NCBI RefSeq assembly: GCF_036669915.1
Contig: NC_089315.1
Span: 1,136,503 to 1,200,502, forward strand
Direction of reading: 5' to 3'
Length of the DNA stretch: 64,000 bases
Source: Pocillopora verrucosa
Taxonomy: Eukaryota; Cnidaria; Anthozoa; Scleractinia; Pocilloporidae
A program made the translations under genes and the position numbers. Of the stretch, positions 58,618 to 64,000 are shown one piece after another. The notes below the pieces were generated by a model. The model did no database searches and was not told where the DNA came from. It saw nothing but the letters and a program-made list of their open reading frames with translations. Position 1 is the first letter of the stretch. Each line of letters starts with the position of its first letter.

Positions 58618-61600
58618 CTAACTTTCAATTTCTTCTGGGATATCCTCTAGGGGTTCAAGAAGATTGTTTTCTTCCAGTATCTGGTCAACATCATCACCTA
58701 CAAAAAGAAAGACTCATGGTTAAAGAAAACTGACTGTTACAATAATTGGAATATGCTTCCCAAGATCCAAACTGGTATGTTAATCTGCAAACATCTAACC
58801 CCAGAGCTGATTGGCCTCACCTTTACCATGATTTCAACATAATGTATGATCAATTACTGATCAGGCCCAAACAATGAAAAAATATTACTTATAAGTAAAA
58901 TTATAAGATAACTTAATAAGGTTGACTATCTTCATTCTATCTGGTGGGGGAAAATATCAACTCACTTGAAAAATATGTTAAGAGGACATCTAAGACATCC
59001 TGTCTTTTCATTGCAACAAGTGCTAGAACAAGCTCCTCAAATGTCAAATCTGGCTCGCATCTCTCAATACTTTTAAACAGCAATTTAGTTGGGCTGTTGA
59101 CATCTTCTGTGGGTTCAAAGATTTTACATTTTTCCTGAGGAATTTTCAGCTCCTTTGCAAGGTGTCTCCAATGGGGATGAGGAGGGTCTTCATTCAGCAG
59201 GTCTGTTATTTGATCAAGCAGCTCTGAGCCATCCAGAATATTTTTAACTAGCTCATCTCCTGAAAGACAAAGAAAGAATCTCCTTGTTGAAATATAAACA
59301 GCCAGTCCCCAAATAAGTTTTTTTTAAAATTTCCTTGTGACATAATGTTGAAACAGACAAAGATGTATCATTTAGTGAATAAAAAGCACCCACTGTTACA
59401 GACAAAGTATCTCAAAAATGAAAAATTAATTCTCAAAGCTCTTGTGATGTGCAAATTGCACCTACAGATCCCTCTCCATAAATAGAAAACGACTCTTGTT
59501 CAAGTAACTATAATTACATGAGGTACCTACTACTCGTAGTCATGATACTGCTGTTAGTAATAAACTAAATGTTTTTTAATTGACTGTAAAGAAAAGGAGG
59601 TTATCAAAGAAAACCTTAGAAAGGCAGAATTTAAACAGCATGAAAAGACAAGGCTGAGATTTTTCTTCATGTGACAAGTTGGACAACCTTGGAAAACAAG
59701 TACAAACTAAATGTAATCTGACATAGTTTGATGAATGAATGTAACCGAAGATTAATTAAAGATGCATTAAATGAAGATGCAGAAGATGCATTAAATCTGC
59801 AAACCAGTGTAGCTTCAAACTATGTCTGATTGTCCACCTGGTTGCCGTGTGAACTTTAATATATTTTAAATGTAATCTGCCCTGACTGCAAACATTACCA
59901 AAGATAAGTTTCCAGCCATGTAATAACACAAATTGAAATAATGAACAAACTTATATATGCTACCTGGAATTCCACCCTTGTCAAAGATTAGACCAACATC
60001 CTGTCTACCAATGGATATCAAGCAGTTTTTCAGATGTGCTAATGTCATCTCAGGATCAAATATGGGAATGTACTTTAACAACATTAAAGATGAATTATGC
60101 TTCTGGTGAGATCCAAGGTTTCGTAACACACGATGGGGTACATTCAGTTGTAGTGCCAGACCTTTCCAATCCTTTCTGCTTTTCATGTCGAGTTTCAGAG
60201 CCATATGACCAAGAATTCCTGTGTCATCTTTTTCAACAAGACTGGCAACTACACTTTCCTGACTGATGAGTCCAGCTGATTGAGATATAAACATACTAAA
60301 TAAGTTTATTAACAGAATCAGTCATGTATTCATTTTTAGTAAAGGAAAAAATTATTACAAATGAGAATAATGTTAAATTACTGGAAGAGGCTGGCAAAGC
60401 ATTTATACATGATGCCTGATTCACCCTAGAGTGAATTTTACAGAAAGGTAAGGTGAAATGAGATTTGAAGTTTTCCTTTCAACATTTGTGACCTTTCAAA
60501 TACTGTCTAAGGTACATGTGACATAAATTTTTTTAAAAATTTATGCAAGAGACAGGATCAGGACTCTATTTTGGCCCTCTACCTCAAGGTATTTTCTGTG
60601 CCAATTGCTCTTTGCATTTCTAAGAAACAAATTCACTGAATTGATTGAAAAACCTGCAATTTTTCTGTCTAGATAATGAGCCACATCACATCTGCCAATT
60701 TCTTTCAGAGCCTCCTTAACATCATCAATAGTAAGTTGAGGTTTTGTTGCTGTTAGGAACACAAACAAGTCCTCAGTTGGACTTGTAGCTGAGAAGGTAC
60801 CACAGTGTTCGTAGGCTTCTGGAGGTACACCCAATAATTTAGCCAGGTCTCTCCAACAAGGAACTTTCCCATATTGGTACTCTGTATCCAGACATTTACC
60901 GAGGTCTCCGAGAATAAGAGGATTGTTTGTGATGGTCTCAGTAAGGAGAGAATCTAAAATAAAAAAATTGATTGCAATATAATGTAACAATTTGGTGACA
61001 CTTAAATTTGACAGCTATAACATTGACCCACTAAGCATATTTTTGCATTGTCAGTACTTTCTGATTACAAGTCTGGCTGCCTCTTTAAGCAGGAAATATG
61101 ATGCAAAAAATGGTTATTCTGATTTGCTTGCAAGGGAACAAAGTGGGTCCGTTTTCCAGCTTGGGATTGCCTTCTCGGCAACAGGGCAGTCATTAGATTT
61201 TACAGCACCAGTCTTCTTTGACCACTCAACATCAAAAAAAAAAACAAATTTACAGCTTAACCCTTTGCACCTTACATGGGTATCCATATTCTCCATACAT
61301 TCTCTTTACATTTCCTATGGTGCTGACAAGGAGAATTTGTTAACCTATCATGAACTTCTCTAGTTGGTGATCATTTCTCTTTATTCTCAAGACCTTGCTG
61401 TTTGATTCAGCAGTGATACTTTAAGGAGAAATAAGATGCCAATCACCCTTTGAAGTTAAAGGAATGACCTTGACAAGTCACATGACGGTCATTATTGTAA
61501 CAGAAATAAGCTCATCCATATCAACTGTAACAGGCAATGACAACCATTGGATACAGAGCTCTGTTGTAACTCACAAAGAATTTCTGATAAAAACCATATT

Positions 61601-63941
61601 GAAATAGTTTATTTTATTCTTATGACATTTCATTTAACTGAGTCCTTACATAGAGAAATCGATCAATAGTTGAAAGTCATTTTTAATTCAAGTCATTTAC
61701 CTTCAACATCCACGTATCATTTGAACTTGAAATTAGACAGCTGGTGTGAGATAGAAGTTTTTGATTTGTAGGACAGTGTAAAAGCAAGGTGTATACAAGA
61801 AAAGAACTTCTCACCTGCATCAACTCTTTGCAAAACAGCAACTTCTCCTAAAGAGTTTTCCACAGATTCATCTTCACCCTCCTTTTGATCAAAATTGATG
61901 GATGGTTGTGGCGCAGCTTGCACACCCTGTCCATCTACTTTCTTCTCCATGGCAACCACATTTGAAGACAGAGTTTCTTCCTGAGAGTGCAGATCAACCT
62001 CTGTTTCTCTAATGTACCCTGGAGACTCCTCTTTTGACATTGTTTCTGAGAGTAATTCATGCTTATTGTTTTGATGACAATGATACTCATTTCCCTCTGC
62101 AATAACTGCTTCACCAGTCACACTGAAAAAGTCTTGCTGTGTTATAATTACCTGATTTTCATCCAAGCCTGGAGAAAATTTTTTTATTTCTATTTCAGAT
62201 TGTTCATCAAGATCACTGCCAACAACAACTGTATTATCCTCTGGATCAGTTCCTTGAAGAGCCAAAGAGGCATCAAGATGATCACTGGATGTACATGCAT
62301 TCTCAGAATGTTTATCACCTCTACCTGCGTCTAACTGCACCACTTTAATGTCTTTGACATCAGTTCCTTTCATTACTTCTGATACCAGAGAATGTTCAGT
62401 GGAAGAATTTTCTTGATTGATGTTCTCAGCTTCATACTCTCTCAAATGACCACTATCCCTGGTTTCACTCATGACAAGATCAACTGGTGCAATGACCTGA
62501 GAGGAAATTTCACTTCTGTCAGGTGAATCACTCTTACTCTCAGATGAAACAGTGGAATCCTCATTATCAAGAGTTTCCACCTCTGTATCACTGATTTCCA
62601 AGTCTTGCCTCTCAATTGACTCAGTTTTAACCTTCATATCAAGAGGTATTGAGCCTTCCAAAGCAACATGGTCACTTTCTATATGGACATGTTCATTGGG
62701 ATCTGAAGTTTCAAAGTGTTCCTGGTCTATCATAAAGCTTTCCTTGCTTTCTACTGAAGAATCAGTCATAGGTTCTTGAATATCAGATAGCTCTCCATTA
62801 CACAAACCCTTGCTTTCAGCTGGTGACATTTCTGAAGGGCTGGTCTCTGGTAAGAAATATTCACTCTCTGTGATGATCTTATCAGAAGTATCCTCTTGTT
62901 GAGTGGTTCCTTTTTCTACGGGGATGACACCACCCACTTATTAAAGAAAAAAAAAGAGCAAATATGTACTAGAATCCTTCAAAAAATTTTTAAGATAATA
63001 AATTTCTACAAAAGTCATATTGTTATATAATAACACAAGTTATTGCCTTGATTCATTAGGAATCAAGTTCTCACTGGTGTGTTGGTTCCCAAGGAATTAT
63101 GTTTCACAGTAAGTTTTATTTTTCTAAATAATATCTCCTCACATTTTAGGGCAATGGTTCCAATAAATCAACTAGAGGACCATCAGTTATAATTACTACG
63201 ACAATTCAAAAAATATCTTCAGATATTATGAATATGGTATAAAAACTGAGGATAAATAAGTGCTCTGAGATTGAACCAACTTCTTAGTAGTAAATATTTG
63301 AGACCTGAAGAATTTTGCTATCTTAAAGACAATTATATTAAAAAAAAAATTACCTTGAATGACCGTCACTAAATTGTCATTGTCACTTGTAATAATCTCA
63401 TTTCCATGGCAAGATACCACATTCACAATCCCCACAGCCTCTGCAGTTACATCAGCTCTTTTGGTTTCTTCAGTCCCAGAGAATGGTTTCTCTACTGAAC
63501 TAAAATTTTTGCTTTCATCTAGATCTTTCACTTTACTGGACCCTTCCCTGAGAGTATCTTGACATTTTGATTCATCTTCTCCCTTGTCATTTGAGTGATC
63601 TAAAGGATTTGAAATAGTTCCAGTTTCCAGCTCCTCCATTTTCTTACTAACAGAAGCACTTGCTTGATCTTGTTGGAATACTTCCTCTGTCTTATTCGAG
63701 TCAAGGGCATCCACCTTGACAGGAATTGATGATTCAGTACCAGGTTTGAATGGTTCCAAGGAAGGTAATGATTCATTGTTATTACCATGTGATTCATATG
63801 ATAAACCATGTGATGAAATCTCTGAGTCCTGACTGATTTCACCAACCAAGACTTCATTTCCAGCAATTTCATGCTCCAATTCCACATCTGCAGCATTCTT
63901 TTCTTCACTTGGTACAGCAGGATCACCATTTTGAATATTCT
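58618..63941 (-). CDS. Multi-death-domain protein, 3' part (5' end outside window)
   Basis: Minus-strand exons: 63941-63354, 62936-61815, 60953-60654, 60275-59964, 59259-58966 and 58697-58618 (stop). All internal exons are phase 1 at both ends, giving about 897 residues in the window. The first two encode an acidic, Ser/Thr-rich region with no domain I recognise. The next three each encode one death-domain-like module: W-x-x-LA-x-x-LG (CWRDLAKLLGVP, DWKGLALQLNVP, HWRHLAKELKIP), then a TLAHL/TFEEL-type helix and GR-DV or KRQDV. The tail is short and acidic (EDIPEEIES). Death domains mediate assembly of signalling complexes in apoptosis and innate immunity. The donor after the first module (GCAG|gttttt) is weak but is the one that keeps the phase. 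Confidence 0.8.
61257..61464. mobile_element. TTAA-ended MITE, independent copy
   Basis: It begins ttaaccctttgcacc and shares internal words (ggtgctgacaagga, gttggtgatcatttc, gtttgattcag) with the MITE of the receptor units, but is clearly diverged. It lies in an intron of the death-domain gene, so the family is dispersed and not just part of the tandem unit. Confidence 0.6.
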
Positions 63942-64000
63942 CTAGAGATAATCATAAAGATTTCGAGTAATCAGCAGGTAGAATTAAACATTTTATGAAA

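Noticed and set aside
1..64000. CRISPR arrays, bacterial operons, rRNA or functional tRNA genes
   Set aside because: The repeats are dispersed, palindromic or codon-phase minisatellites, not spaced direct repeats. The only tRNA-like signal (54.6 kb) is in a SINE, and gene structure is eukaryotic throughout.

Overview
The window reads as nuclear DNA of an animal, most likely a cnidarian and probably a stony coral. It is AT-rich, its genes have introns with canonical splice sites, it carries a Penelope-type GIY-YIG retroelement fragment and small interspersed elements of kinds I recall from coral genomes, and it holds an animal PHPT1 gene and a multi-death-domain gene. The organism call is inference; no species can be named from sequence alone.

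Positions 1-46 kb (+ strand) hold a tandem array of one gene family. Each gene has two coding exons: exon 1 (always 477 nt when intact) encodes a signal peptide and a small cysteine-containing ectodomain, and exon 2 encodes about seven membrane segments and a cytoplasmic tail, joined by a phase-0 intron. Type A genes are at 997-3150 and 28336-30638. Type B genes are at 8453-10555, 19317-21500, 35908-38106 and 43528-45910; the last has a +2 frameshift in exon 1 and a 20-unit QEGQ repeat in a loop. A seventh unit (24.9-26.8 kb) keeps only B-type upstream DNA and stops at the start codon. I do not recognise this family. Each A unit also carries a minus-strand single-exon ORF of 178 aa (4769-5305, 32229-32765), also unrecognised.

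The right end of the array is a three-exon PHPT1 gene (14 kDa phosphohistidine phosphatase) on the minus strand, 47122-50037, giving 125 aa. The duplicated unit includes the 3' part of this gene, so headless copies of PHPT1 exons 2 and 3 are scattered between the receptor genes (exon 3 at 6977, 15369, 22657, 34442 and 39266; exon 2 at 17103, 24528 partial, and 41133). The first A+B block was itself duplicated to about 27.3-38 kb, and gene B3 is a mosaic whose front matches B1 and whose end matches B2.

Mobile DNA has invaded the array: a 3.6-kb TIR element with GGAATTCC-rich ends (11599-15215), a Penelope fragment in a PHPT1 intron (47420-48096), a CG-rich foldback element in two units, a TTAA-ended MITE in four units and again in the death-domain gene, a 94-bp-arm hairpin (50411-50610), a small TIR element (49506-49645) and a tRNA-type SINE (about 54.6 kb). 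The paralogous units supply empty-site comparisons for several of these.

The right part (50.9-64 kb) is ordinary single-copy-looking DNA with two minus-strand genes: a two-exon coiled-coil/WD-repeat protein (50965-54282, 948 aa) and the 3' end of a gene with a long acidic region followed by three death-domain exons (58618-63941, 5' end outside the window). I see no gene between 54.8 and 58.6 kb.
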